Shown here one piece after another: positions 46,347 through 59,355 of a stretch of DNA of 64,000 nucleotides (position 1 is the first letter of the stretch; each line of letters opens with the position of its first letter). Under the pieces are notes generated by a model, which was not told the origin of the DNA, searched no databases, and saw nothing but the letters and a program-made list of their open reading frames with translations. The DNA comes from Alisma plantago-aquatica. Taxonomy: Eukaryota; Streptophyta; Magnoliopsida; Alismatales; Alismataceae. Location: the NCBI GenBank assembly GCA_963693085.1, contig OY856409.1, positions 524,332,803 to 524,396,802 on the forward strand, in the 5' to 3' direction. Position numbers and translations under genes: made by a program.

Positions 46347-48790
46347 CCGTGCGAGCCAATAACCCTTGAATCATATTCATAGTGATCTTCAAACATGTCC
46401 CACATGTTACTGTGCTCTTGTGCCAACATAGTGAGTTATGGCAACACCTTGCCAAAGTCAGTATAAATTGCATGTCTCACATCTCTTCCCTGTACGTCAC
46501 ACGTATGAGATGGAGTTGCCATAATATGCGATCTAGTATTCCTTTACTAACATTTAGCCACATTGCATGATCAATGATTCCATACTTGTCATCAATGACC
46601 GGAATATCTATAAGTTCAACTCATGAACTTCCAGATCCATATAGTATCCAATGTTGTTCTCTAACACACAGATACTTGGCATTTCCTTTTAAATAGTTTT
46701 ATTGGAACACTTCCAATTATCAACAAACTTTCACTTTTATATATTCTATATATATTTTGTGATTAATTTTCTGTCCTTTCGGAAGTTCGCATCAATGTAA
46801 CTCTTTACATTGAACTCTTCCTTATCTCCATAGAACTAGTACTTCTCAAGTACTTATCAAGTTCTCATGGTATTCCAGTAACCCTTACTGGAAGTAGACA
46901 GATATCCACTTGTCATGTCTCACATACGAGTTATCAGGATGAGCACATCATATTGCCATGTCATACATATAAGATGATGAATGCATTTTGTTCTTTCCAT
47001 GTCGATACATGCAAGGTAATGGGATGATTACATACATGATAGATCCATATCTATTCTTAGTGTTCCCATTCTTCATAAGAATTGGACACTTGGCCTTGGG
47101 ATACTAACTCCATGTAACATGGACAAGTTTTCTCCCACTGAATCTGTGCATACTAAACTCTTCAGTACATATTGCCAATGTATGCTTTCTCTTTTTAGGT
47201 CAAGAGGTTTTCGAGAACTATCTCTATAGATCTCTATTCCTATCACATAGGAAACATCTCTATCTTCCTTAAAGATAATTTCCACTTTTGGATTTCCATT
47301 CTAGAACATTTCCATTTCACATCAACATGTGGAATGTGAACACGCTCCCACTAAATCACAGATCCCTTCTTTATCCTTGACATATTAGTCAAACCCTTTG
47401 ACTATATCATCAAAATAAAGATCCAATTCTGAGTTTCTTGTACTCAATCAATCACATTGATTAGTCCATTGTAACTTATAGACTTCATTTGCATTAGTGG
47501 ATTCATAAACCTTACAGGTTGTGTCATGTACACATCCTTGTTTTATTCCTCATAGGAATGCAGTTTTAGTATCCATATGCTAAATGTCTTAGTCATTAAG
47601 TTGCAATCAACAAGCATCATCCTTCTCAAAATGTTATCCATGTATCTTAACACTTAAGACTTATTCGCACTTAAGGATTTTATTCCAATGGGTGCTACCA
47701 TCAAGGTCATACCTTATGGTTCACATGTATGTCATTTAGGATGTAATGGTCATAAACCATAACTCAAAATTCGGTTCCGCATATTCATATAGATAGTTGA
47801 CTCATCACATGAACAACTCATCACATAGATAATTGAGGTGTATTTGTCAAGGATATAAGAACTCACAACTCCTTGTGATTCTCAATGTCCTTTATTAGTG
47901 TGGGGTATTCTTTTATTAAGAAGAATTCAGTTATTTGATAATCATTCTCTAACTCCTTAGAGTATGATTCCTTCTTGATTTAGAAATCACCATGCCTTAA
48001 TCATGAGTTCACTATGATACACTATCATAATCACTCATAACGATCTCAAACATTTGGTCCAAGTATTTCATTCATTGATCTCATCAAGAACTAACACTTT
48101 ACCAAATTCGTACTTCATTTGTGATATTCTTGAACACTTCAAGATATTCATATTGGTATTTCTCTAAACACCTTTTGAAGTATTAGCACTTGCTCCAATA
48201 GGTATGTAAATACATCATATGTATCATACCTAATAGGATCATCATTCTCCCACTACCATTAGTGAAGATTGATTAATCATGTCCAAGATATTCATGTCTC
48301 TTACTGGTTCTCTAACCAAAAGAGTCCAGATATATCCATCATATGGATACTAGAAATGAATTTCTCATGATTGATGCTAATTTTTTTTGTTTGAGTTATC
48401 TATAACTTTTAGGTATCATTTGATCTTATGCATATCAAATACCACAAGATAAACAAGGCATTGCCACAAAGATCATATCTTTAAAAGATTGAAACATCAA
48501 CTTTATTGATTGCCATCATTGTCATATAATATGCAAAAATAAAGTGTTTCTATCTATTGGCAAATATGAAATAGCAGTTCATAATTGTATTACATGCCTT
48601 TTAGGCTGAAAATAAACTAAAGTACTCCTATCTATGGCGGAAACATTTGCCCCATTTATTGAGTGCTTTACACTTTACATCTTGGTATCATATACCTCAA
48701 AACGTGTTACAAGTTTACTTTCATGACACCTTTAAGTAGAGACGTTTGTCGCCTCCTTCTTCTTTTGTTCTTCCAGATAGAAAGCACAAT
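46347..48790 (-). pseudogene. Remnants of Ty1/copia pol
   Basis: Only 2.4 kb separates gag from the 3' LTR, less than a full pol. Minus-strand pieces of the reverse transcriptase are visible: LYFDDIVK at 47,395-47,420 in place of the catalytic YVDD, and DVSYVIGIEIYRDSS at 47,285-47,240, matching the copia motif (EASYVIGIEI-RDRS) that follows the palm. Protease and integrase motifs (DSGAS, HHCC) are not visible. Stops and shifts are frequent. Confidence 0.7.
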
Positions 48791-49585
48791 TCATTTCCAA
48801 TATCCTGGCTTTTGACAATGGTGGCAATTTCCTTTCTTGGTCACGCCTCCCTTGGCCTTGAGAGCTGAAGACGACTTGGGCTCCTGGCTAGCATCAGAAC
48901 CTTTCTTAGCTTTGCCCTTGCCCTTGCGCTTGGACTTGCCTTTCTTGCTCATGATCACCATCACAGACTTAGGCTTGTCCTTCTTCATCTGTATCTCGGC
49001 TGTCCTCAACATGCTCAACAACTCTGAAAGTGGCCTATCAAAGTTGTTCATGTTGAAGTTCATCACAAACTGACTGTAGGATTCTGGCAACGGTTGCAGT
49101 AACATGTCAGTAGCCAACTCTTGGCTCAGTGGAAATCCCAGTCTTGTCAGGTTCTCCACATACCCAATCATCTTGAGTGTGTGAGGACCAACTGGATCTC
49201 CTTCTGTCATGACGCACTTGAATAGTGCCCTTGAGACATTGTATCTCTCTTGCTGTGCTTGATCTTCATACATGTTCCTAAGATGCTGAATCATCTCAAT
49301 GACACCCATATTCTCATGTTGTCTCTGCAACTCGTGGTTCATAGAGCACAACATCAAGCACTTTGCATCAATGGCATCATCAGAATGCTTCTTGTAAGCA
49401 TCCCTTTCTGCCTTTGGTGCATTAGGAGTAGGTTCCTCTAGAATTGGAGTATCCAGGACATAGAGTTTTCACTCTTGAGTGAGAACAATTCTCAATGTCC
49501 TATACCAGTCATGGAAGTTTGTCCCATTTCGCTTGTCCTTTTCAAGGACCGATCGTAAAGAAAAGTGATTGTTGTTTGTTGCCAT
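48791..49585 (-). pseudogene. Ty1/copia gag, nearly complete but broken
   Basis: From ATG at 49,585 the minus strand reads MATNNNHFSLRSVLEKDK, then GTNFHDWYRTLRIVLTQE, a TGA at 49,469-49,471 (family has Arg, so a CGA to TGA change), and then about 220 open codons through the UBN2/gag region to a Lys/Gly-rich stretch and the zinc knuckle CHHCQKPGYWK. There the His of the C-C-H-C knuckle is Tyr, and a one-base shift puts a stop before the last Cys. Gag would form the cytoplasmic virus-like particle that packages element RNA. About 265 residues in total, the normal size. Confidence 0.9.
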
Positions 49586-51000
49586 TTGTACTACAAAAGG
49601 AAAATATGCAATTTTAGTCCAAAAACTCATTTTTGACTTATTTGATTGATTTGAAAAGTTGACGATATAATTAGGCCTTTAATTAATTATCGCTCCCACT
49701 ATTTTAGTTCAAATTGATAGCCCTCACCATCAATTCGGAAGATTGCAGCGTACAACCTTCTAGTGGGCAAGATCCTGAAATCATCTAAGTCATGGACCAG
49801 CTAGGGCTGTCACCCACAACTTAGATCTCTCAGGTAGACAACTCTTGCCAATTGCATCATATGCAACTCTTGATAAGATGTCATATGCAACTCCATGCCA
49901 TGATCATTTCCATGCCTCAAAGTGCTAGATCCTATCTAGGTCACCTTGTTAAGTCCGACCCAAAGCCAACACGATGAATATGCACCCTGCTTCGGCAGAC
50001 CCACATATCCATCCTTCACGCTTCCATGAGATAGACGATGCACCATGCTTGGGCGTGCCCACACTTGGTCGATCAAGCTTTTCACATGTGTCACATTTGG
50101 CAGGCATCTAAAACTTAATATTTAATGAGGGATTTGGTTTTATATACATATACATATCCAATCACTACAATACATAGTATGTATCATATACATGCTATAT
50201 CCCACATAAAACATGCAAAACGATAAAAGCGATGATTATGACCATCCTAATGTGATTCCTCAAGCCAAGATGAATCACGGTCATGTAGGTCTACATCGCA
50301 TGCAACCTGTACAAGATGAACTATGTGCTTTGCCTTCTGAGTAGATCAACTCATCACATGAATGATTTGCTCATCCTGGCTCGGTCGTCTGGGTGCCACC
50401 AGCCGATCGGTTGTCTCCTCCAACCGATCGGTTCGCCTGGTCGTCGTGCATCTCATCATGGCCGCCACCCACTCATCTCGCTCCTCGAATCGGTCATCAA
50501 CCGATCGGTTCACTCCTTGAATCGATCATCTGGAACGTCAACCGATCAGTTCACGCCTTGAACCGATCGTCTTTGCTGTTGTCAGGATGTCCTCCGTTCT
50601 TTGACATAATAGGAAATAAAATTCTATCCTATTTTACATTGTAAAAAGAGAAACCTCGAGTTACATTCGAGGGGAGAAAAGGTAGGAAAGAAATCTCGAA
50701 TTATTTTGAGTTACATCAGGAATAGGAGAAGGAAGATCGGTGCGTAGACCGAGATGGAAGCAACCACATACAACCATACACAGATAGGGTTTATTGGCCA
50801 TAACCACGCTATACATCCACCACAAAACTCGTTTAAGGGCGACGCGTATCGAGTGCATTAATAATACATATCATATATGTAAATTGGGATTTGTGGATTT
50901 AGGAATGGACATGCATAATGCCAATATTATTCGCATCGTATGTAATAAATAAAGGCGACAAACCAAAATCGATCATATCGATAATCCCTAAAGTATAGAA
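49586..51000 (-). mobile_element. Copia leader, truncated before the 5' LTR
   Basis: Non-coding sequence upstream of gag. 50,800-50,990 matches the leader stub at 16,920-17,184. It stops about 51,000, where a gypsy 3' end begins, so primer site and 5' LTR are missing. It contains an AACCGATCGGTT cluster at 50,399-50,580. Confidence 0.65.
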
Positions 51001-51032
51001 GAAATGAGGAGGAAGTACCCTTCTCTTTTCTC

Positions 51033-51073
51033 TTGAGATTTCGGGGACAAAATCATTGCTAGGGGTTCATAAT
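51033..51073 (+). other. Gypsy polypurine tract and 3' interior end
   Basis: GAGATTTCGGGGACAAAATC followed by GCTAGGGGTTCATAAT and then the LTR start TGTAACATCC. This is the plus-strand counterpart of the junctions at 3,234 and 62,062. Confidence 0.75.
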
Positions 51074-51976
51074 TGTAACATCCTTGACTAGATAATGGCC
51101 TAACCATAGAATTTTTGCTTAAGTAAGTTATTTACAAAATTATTTTAATCTTTTGTAAAGTAATTAAGACTCTTGAAGAGTTTAAATTTCAAGTTTGAGC
51201 TTATTTGCAAACTGTTTGTGCATTATATGATAGTTTGGGCATAAAGTGCAATTTACCCAAGATGACGGGCTATATTGCAAAATGTTACATGTTTAATGTA
51301 CCTCATGTGTTTTAGAATCATAATAGAGAGAATGATGTTAAAGTATGGCTTGTGGAAAGCCTAAATTATAAGTTGCATTTTGTTTAAATAATGTTAGTGC
51401 ATTGTGCACCAGTTTTGGTACAAATTGTAATTTACCCAAAATGTAGGGTTAATATGAAACTTATCACCTCTAGAGTGTCCCTAATACCTCCTAGTATCAT
51501 TTATAAGAGATATAAAGAAGTAGACACCATGTTTGAATCAATTATGAATGATGGTAATCTTGGTGATGAAATGACCAATAAAAGGGGTTGAATATGAAAC
51601 CTTAACTTGAGTTGTATCAAGTTGAAAAGCTTATATATGAGTGCCTATCGGCCAACAAGCCATAGGACAAGCCTCATATCATTTTGTGGACTCTTTGCAA
51701 AGGTCAAAGAACCTCCAGGAGGTGAGTTGTGTCGGGTTACAACTTCCTTAGTAAAGTTGTGACGAGTTGTGAATAAAGTGATGAATTAATTGATATATCT
51801 TATTTAAAGGGATATGTGATGGATGAATCCTTATACCTAAATGATCCTCAACCATTTTGCAAGACAAGATAAATGTTTATTCATGCATGTACATGTGTCA
51901 TCCATGCATGGACATGTGGCACCTACTAGCTCAAATTGATGACACCTCATTTTTACATTCCTTCATGAGCAACAAG

Positions 51977-51984
51977 TATATATA
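51977..51984 (+). promoter_or_regulatory. TATA box of plus-strand gypsy LTR
   Basis: TATATATA followed by CCCCTAG about 0.9 kb inside the LTR, a position comparable to the TATA-like site at 2,331. Confidence 0.5.
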
Positions 51985-52040
51985 CCCCTAGTTTCACCCC
52001 TTAGTGAAATTTTTCGACCCTTACCACCCTCCTACCCTAA

Positions 52041-52262
52041 GGTATCGTGAATAGAGATCTTGTATCGTTCTGGAGTGCAAGGATATCATGCATAGGTCCT
52101 TGTATATCGCCCATAGCAAAAGCATATCGTCCAAGTAGGTGATATCGGCCATATAGGGTGATATCGGCCATAGGGTGAAGTGTTGAGTGGCATATCGTGC
52201 AAGTGAGTGTCATATCATGCAAGAGGGGTGGCATTTCATGAAAGGACACAATGGTATCGTGA
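52041..52262. repeat. Cluster of TATCGTGCAAG / GATATCGGCCAT words in the LTR
   Basis: About a dozen imperfect copies of short words built on 'tatcg' or 'tatcat' spaced by 15-30 bases. They occupy the LTR position equivalent to the AAACGGTC cluster of its relatives. Confidence 0.65.
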
Positions 52263-52877
52263 AAAGGTGTTAAGGATCAAGAAGGAGCTCACACTTAACC
52301 CTAAGGTGAGGACATGATCATCTTCAACCTTGGATTGAAGCATGATTTTAGGGTATTGATCTTCTTTTCTTTTCTTCTTCACCAATTACTTATCCATGGT
52401 GATTCTTTGCATATAGAGGATTTGGGAAGTTCATCTTAAACCTTGGGAACGTGAATATTTGGATCTTGGAGATTTAAAGTTGTTCTTGAGGCGGTTTATA
52501 TAACTTAAACCCAATTATATTATTATGCACCTTCAATTTTGTCATACTTGTTGAACTACTTGCAATTTTGATTTCCCTTGATTAACTGTTGAACCTTTGA
52601 GTTCTAAAAGCTTCATGGGACTTTTGTCCATGACTTAGAACAGTAAGGACAAGGATCTAGCGGTTGATGATGATGACATCATCAGTATCGTGTGGAAGCA
52701 CACAAGCACACACCTTCAACCCGATATGGAAAAGTACCCTAGATGAGTTGGAAATCAATAGGGTTGTGCTTTGGTTTGTATAATGGGTTGACAAAGGTTC
52801 AACCAATTTTTTAGCCTGTCACTTAACCCATGGTGAATGGCAGGTCATAGCCATGAAGGTTTGAAAAGGTTAAGCAA

Positions 52878-52990
52878 GCACACATACACCTTCAATCTGA
52901 TATGGTGGAAGCTAGCACACATACACCTTCAATCTGATATGGTGGAAGCAAGCATACATACATCTCCTAAACGATATGGTGTGGAAGCAC
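52878..52990. repeat. Short tandem repeat, 37-bp unit
   Basis: GCACACATACACCTTC... units starting at 52,878 and 52,915 are identical over about 34 bases, with a third diverged copy after that and an older relative near 52,700. Confidence 0.8.
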
Positions 52991-55185
52991 CTTAAATGCA
53001 ATGCACTTGATGGAGTAACACATGGAGTGTTTTATATCAAGTTATACATTAAGAGGTATGGAGTTTAATGAATAATGATTAAGTAGGCTAATGTACCTTG
53101 AAGGAAAGGTTGAGCCAACTTAATAAAGTAAGAAATAATCACCATCCTAGAGAGGATGAGAGAGAAATTTATACTTGTTTAATAAACATGTAATGTGCAT
53201 ACATTAATGCTTCTAAACTGTGTAGATTATGAATTAGGGTTTGATCCTTGATAATGTGATCTTGAAACCCTAATTGATAAGAAATGGGAAACCCTAACCC
53301 TAATGCGGGATTAGTGGTAATACCCTTGCATTACATGATGCTAATATGTAATTGATATGGTTATTATCATGAATACTAACCATGAAGGTATCATGAGATG
53401 ATGAGCATAGCCAGATATGAGCTAAGATGTTTATTTGATAAAGATACTTAATGGGCCTTATGAGCCATATGATAATTTGTTTCCTAGTGAGAGGTAACAA
53501 GATGTTTAATGAGCCTTGTGAGCCATGTAAGATGCTTATGTAACAAGTATCATGTATACCTTGGTCATATGACCTAGAGGTATTAGTTACCTGATCATTG
53601 GTAATTGTGTTCTGTGATGAACTAAGGGTTTGAATACCCAGAACTAGTAATCATGATGATGATGATGTTATGGGATGAGAATTCTGAGTAATGAGATAAG
53701 GGATTGAGATCCTAAATGTTATATGTGTTTTAAAGATTTGAAAAGTACTTGATACATGTATTACACCTTTCTTTGTAGAATTTGTCGTAATAATTCATGT
53801 TTGAAAACTTGACTGATGCTAAAAGAATATGGTAATGTATTTAATTAATCAAGTGGAATCTTATCATGTAGAGCCCTAGCCATAGATCCATCATCGTCAG
53901 CAGCTGGTGATGGTGAAACAGGTTTTCCCATGGGATCTACTGGAGAACGCATATTTTTGAATATGTGGGGGTGATGGGTGCAAATATCCTTACATCCTAA
54001 TGGAGGAATTGATTCCTAATGGAGTAATTGATGTGAGATAAACATTAAATCTCTCAATCCTTCATTATAAATGTCGGGATGGATGTATCACGAACCTCCC
54101 GATGATGATATAAATGTCGGATCGATGTGAGATAAACATTAAATCTCTCGATGCCAAAGGAGTGCAGCTGCCACTGTAGCTCTATAGAGAAGTTGCTAGT
54201 ATACCCTGGAAAGCTATTTAGTAGTGACACGAGATGTCCTGCATGTGGTCTCAAACTGACCGTGACAAGAGAGGTCATGGCAGATGGCTCTTCCATTGAC
54301 CTTGTATGGTACACATTTTGACTTCGCAATGGTCGGTTGGAGTATGAGTGGTATACCACATCTCCTCAAGGCATAAGTATGATTGTAAAATGTAATCAGT
54401 CGTGTAGTGTATTTTCTTAAGGATGAAATATGGAAATCATTGGTTGATGTTACATTTCTTAATGTATCCTAAATGGATAGATGTTATACATGTTCTTCAT
54501 ATTCCTTATTAAAATGAATAGATGATTTACTATTTTATCATATATAGTTGTAATACTTTAAAAGATGATATTTCTCTATTCTGCTTAAACAATGATTAAA
54601 TCCTTCTTATTAATATAAAAGAATCCTCTACTTAGTTTATTACTATTTATATGCAATGATAATATATTTGGTGGAGAGTTATATCTCTCGTTGGGACATG
54701 GGTCTCACCCCGTTGGTCACCAAAATTTTTAGGTGGATGTGGATGAGAAGGTAGGGACCATACAGCAGCAGAAGGACAGGAGCATCTGGGGTAGAAGTAA
54801 CATCTCAGGTTGAGTTATTGTATGTCGTGAGTTGTAGATATGAGTCCTATGTGTCGTCTCTGTACTCTCAGGTCCTTGGAGTCAGTACTTAGTGGTTTTA
54901 TGATCGATCTGAGATTTTGGCTTGAATGCCTTGAGGTTTTATGTTGCTTATGTATAGTTTTGACAAAGCAACTGTTGTATACATCCCTCAAGATGAGATG
55001 GTACATGGTATGTACAATGTGAACCATAATATATGTAGTACTTTGGTTCTCTTTTTAAGAGTTTCCTGGAAATGGATCTCTTTGCAAATGGTTTTAATTT
55101 TAAGTGATTTTTTGTTATTCCACAGATTATGGTTATTCCACAATTATTTATTGGTGACGGTTTGATTTGTGGTCGGATCGTCACA

Positions 55186-56456
55186 TAACTGATACCCTTA
55201 TGTGGTGTAGTGATGCATCTTGTTGATGTTAGGGTTTCATGGAGATAATGTGAGATCCTATGAAGAGGTGTATGTATGATGTGAAGGTTATGTTTCTAAA
55301 CCACATAACATGTTTTCTAACAATAATGAACAACATGCTTCTATGTCTTATAACAAATCTCATAATGATGAAGGAAGTGATGATCTAAAGATGGTTGATG
55401 GTCTAACCTTGTAAACCCTAATCGAGTAAAGTGAAACCCTAATTTTCATAGTGTAATGTGTATGATGTGAATGTATGGAATGAGTTCTATGAAATGATGA
55501 TACTTTGCCTTCTTGTTATCAGTTTCTAACCATGCAGGTGTTTCCGATTGATGTACATAGCCATGTATGAGCTATGGTGGTTATGATGTGTTGGACATGT
55601 GGTCCTTGTGAATGACATGTGGTCCTTGTGATGGACATGGGTTATTTGATATGGACAAATAAGTGATAACATGCATAAGTGATAATGTGATTCAATATGT
55701 CCTGGTGAGGGGTCATACCCTAATTTTTTAGATCATGTTTAGAATTTGTATGTTGTAACTTGATTGATGCTTAAATATGTTTAAATTGATCTAATTAATC
55801 AAGTGAAATCTAATAGTGTAGTTGCCTTGTGCCATAGATCTATTCAGTGTCAACATTTGTCGAATGGTGAAATGAGTTTAACTCGGAACGCATATTGTTG
55901 AATATATAGGGTGCACGTTGGAATACCACCTTGTATCCTGAAAGGAAATGTATCACAGGATTGATTGTAAGTCATTCCTGAAATTGTATTACACGATTGA
56001 CTGTAAGTCATACATGGAATTGTATCACAGGATTGACTGTAAGTCATACTTGGAATTGTATCACAGGATTGACAGTAAGTTATACCTAGAAGAGCACTGT
56101 TATAAGTTGTAGGTCACTTTTACTAGCACCATGACATGTACCAAGGTGGGCTAAATATGCACAGTTGGGTTAAAATGTATCAGGAAGTAGATGACTCATG
56201 ATGTCATTGCATGTTTACTCATGCTGACCGAGGAAGGTGAGGTCATGGATTCTGACTCTTCCATTAGACGTTGTATGGCACTGACTTCGACTATATACAT
56301 ATAGTGGTCGGTTGGATTTGATTGGTACGATTCAAATCCTCAGGGCATAATGAATACGTAATCAGCCGTGTAGCATCACTATATAGGATCAAATAGGAAA
56401 ACATTGGTTGAGGCCTTGCTTGATTTTTATACAGTGTTGCTGATAGAGAATATACA
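55186..56456 (+). mobile_element. Gypsy LTR tail fragment on the plus strand
   Basis: 55,690-55,860 aligns with 53,700-53,920, and 56,215-56,350 with 54,270-54,370, so it is the 3' part of a related LTR. It abuts a minus-strand LTR tail at 56,457, giving a tail-to-tail arrangement. Confidence 0.6.
55935..56090. repeat. Minisatellite, 36-bp unit, about four copies
   Basis: Units like TGTATCACAGGATTGACTG... repeat four times. On the complement they read ATTCCAAGTATGAC... and match the large array at 57,296-58,590. Confidence 0.85.
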
Positions 56457-57295
56457 TGTGGCATCCAACTCACAAAATAAGATTAATTAAGAGGAGGCGA
56501 TCATTTGCAGCGGATTACTGAAAATCACTAAAAAATTAAAACATTTTTCAAAGAGATCCAATCATAGGAAAACTCATTCAACAATAATCAATGTATTACA
56601 TTCACATCCTGGTTCATAAGTACATATATTGTACTATCTCTTCTTGAGGGTTACAACATCAACTGCCTTATTAAAAGTTAAACACAGACAACATAAGAAC
56701 CTTGAGGCATTAAGCCAAAATCTCAAAATGGTTCATTAAAAGCACTAACTATTAACTTCGAGGACCTAAGAGTACAGAGATGACACATAGGACTTCTATC
56801 TACAAACACGACAGACAACACACTCCACCTGAGTTGTTGATGTTGTACTTGCTGTTGCTGAAGTTCTTCCTCTGTAAGATATTCTCAATCTCCTTCGTGC
56901 TCATCCACCTAAAAAATGTTGGATCCCACGAGGGTGAGATAATTGAAAATTGCCCCAGTGAGAGATATAACTCTCTGCCAAAAACATTATTATTGCAGTT
57001 TATAATATAAATCTGAACAGATGATAAGCAGTTTATATCATTCTCATCTTTAATTATTGCAAATATCTGTGATAAAGCAGTAAATCATATATTCTCTTTA
57101 TAAGGAATAGAAAGAACATGTTTATCATTTATCTATTGTATTAGCTCAACATCTCATGCTTTTCTCATGATACTCATTACTTTGATATGTCACCCATGAC
57201 TCTTTCTTGTTTCTATCTGATGGCCTTAGCCAATTTGCTAAATAGATATTGGTTTATACTGGACATGAGAGTGGACATCATCATGTCTTATCTAG

Positions 57296-58590
57296 GCATT
57301 GGTCCATACCAATCATGTATAAATATTCCCAGCATTGGATTATACCAATCCTGTGCAACTAGTATGAGCATTGGACTTATATTGTTCATGTGTATCCATT
57401 CCAAGTATTGGACTATGTCAATCCCAACTATTCCAAGTATTGGGCTATGTCAATCTTAACTATTCTAGGTATTGACCTATGTCAATCCTGTGCAATTATT
57501 CCAGGTATTGAACTATGTCAACCCTATGCAATTATTCCAGGTATTGAACTATGTCAACCTTGTGCAATTATTCCAGGTATTGGGTTATTACCAATCATGT
57601 ACAGTTATTCCAGGTATTGGGAATTATCCAATCATGTGTTATTATTCCAGGTATTGGGATTTAACCAATCATGTGTTATTATTCCACGTATTGAACTATG
57701 TCAATCCCGTGCAACTATTCTAGGTATTGAACTATGTCAATCATGTGACAGTATTCCAGGTATTGGGATTTAACTAATCCTGTGTTATTATTCTAGGTAT
57801 TAGGATTTAACCAATCATGTGTTATTATTCTAGGTATCGCGATTTAACCAATCTTGTATTATTATTCCAGGTATTGGGATTTAACCAATCCTGTGTTATT
57901 ATTCCAGGTATTAAACTATGTCAATCATGTGCAACTATTCTAGGTATTGAACTATGTCAATCATGTGACATTATTCCAGGTATTGGGATTTAACCAATCT
58001 TGTGTTATTATTCCAGGTATTGGGATTTAACCAATCCTGTGATATTATTCCAGGTATTGGGATTAACCAATCCTGTGTTATTATTCTAGGTATTGGGATT
58101 TAACCAATCCTGTGTTATTATTCCAGGTATTGAACTATGTCAATCCTGTACAACTATTCCTGGTATTGAACTATGTCAATCCTATGACATTATTCTAGGT
58201 ATTGGGATTTAACCAATCCTGTGTTATTATTCCAAGTATTGGGATTTAGCCAATCCTGTGATATTATTCTAGGTATTGGGATTAACCAATCCTGTGATAT
58301 TATTCCAGGTGTTGAACTATGCCAATCCTGTGCAACTATTCTAGGTATTGGGTTAATAACAATCATGTGCAGTTATTCCAGGTATTGGGTTGTGAGAAAT
58401 CCTGTGATATTATTCTAGGTATTGAACTATGCCAATCTTGTGCATCTATTCTAGGTATTGAACTATAGCAATCATGTGCATCTATTCCAGGTATTGAACT
58501 ATGTCAATCATGTGCATCTATTCCAGGTATTGAACTATGTCAATCATGTGCATCTATTCTAGGTATTGAACTATGTCAATCATGTGCAAT
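57296..58590. repeat. Large minisatellite, 36-37-bp unit, about 35 copies
   Basis: Units read ATTCCAGGTATTG followed by either 'ggatttaaccaatcctgtgttatt' or 'aactatgtcaatcatgtgcaact' types, in blocks. The left end is the most diverged. One plus frame stays open for 127 codons because of the 36-bp period, giving a false repetitive protein. Confidence 0.95.
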
Positions 58591-59080
58591 TTATCACATA
58601 TTATCACATCTTGTCACCTCTCATTAGGAAATCACCATTCTCATGGCTCATAGAGCACATTTAATATCATGTCACCTCTCACTAGATAACAATTAACATC
58701 ATGGCTCACAAGGCCCATAAAACATATTGTTACCTCTCACTAGGTAACAATTAACATCATTCTTAAGGAGTTGGATGTGATATCTATGATGTCTTGAAGC
58801 ATTACTTTCCTTATTACTTTTAACTTACTTAAGTTTATCAACTTGTATTGTATTAAGGTATATCCCATCTTAATACTTTTATCCACTAACCTATCACCTT
58901 CATCATAAATTGCATAGGTTATAGAACACACATTAGAATTGTCCAACTATCTTCAATGATATGGACTAATCTCAAGTTAAGGAATTGCTTGCTATAAAGT
59001 TTCCTATAATCAATGACTTTAGGTATTTCCCTTATTATGGTATTAGTCACCATTTCATTATTAGGATTAAGGTCTCACAT

Positions 59081-59355
59081 ATCATCCCCCTTTATTAGGG
59101 TTAGGGTTTCACATACCATCACTCTTCATTAGGGTTAGAATTTCACATACCTTAACCCTTTATTAAGGTTAGAGTTTCACATACCATCACCCTTTATTAG
59201 GGTTGGAATCCCACATACATTCACCCTTTATTAGGGTTAGAGTTTCACATACCATCTCCCTTTATTAGGGTTAGAGTTTCACATACCATCACCATTTATT
59301 AGGGTTGGAATTTCACATACCATCACCCTTTATTAGGGTTGGAATTTCACATACT
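59081..59355. repeat. Second minisatellite, about 34-bp unit, eight copies
   Basis: Units read ATTAGGGTTGGAATTTCACA with 'taccatcaccctttatt'. Further single 'attagggtt' words continue to about 59,660 without regular spacing. Confidence 0.9.

Larger units (their letters stand above)
51074..55185 (+). mobile_element. Gypsy 3' LTR on the plus strand (4.1 kb)
   Basis: Starts TGTAACATCCTTGAC after the polypurine tract and ends GGATCGTCACA. Head matches the heads at 3,233, 16,919 and 62,061; tail matches 4,935-6,230 and 56,457-57,100 on the opposite strand. The middle (52,040-52,260) holds 'tatcgtgcaag' and 'gatatcggccat' words where the relatives have AAACGGTC. No coding frames. Confidence 0.75.

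Noticed and set aside
57187..57773. Long repetitive open frames (90-127 codons) that look like a repeat protein
   Set aside because: They are translations of the 36-bp minisatellite, whose period is divisible by three; two frames are open over the same DNA and there is no start context or family.
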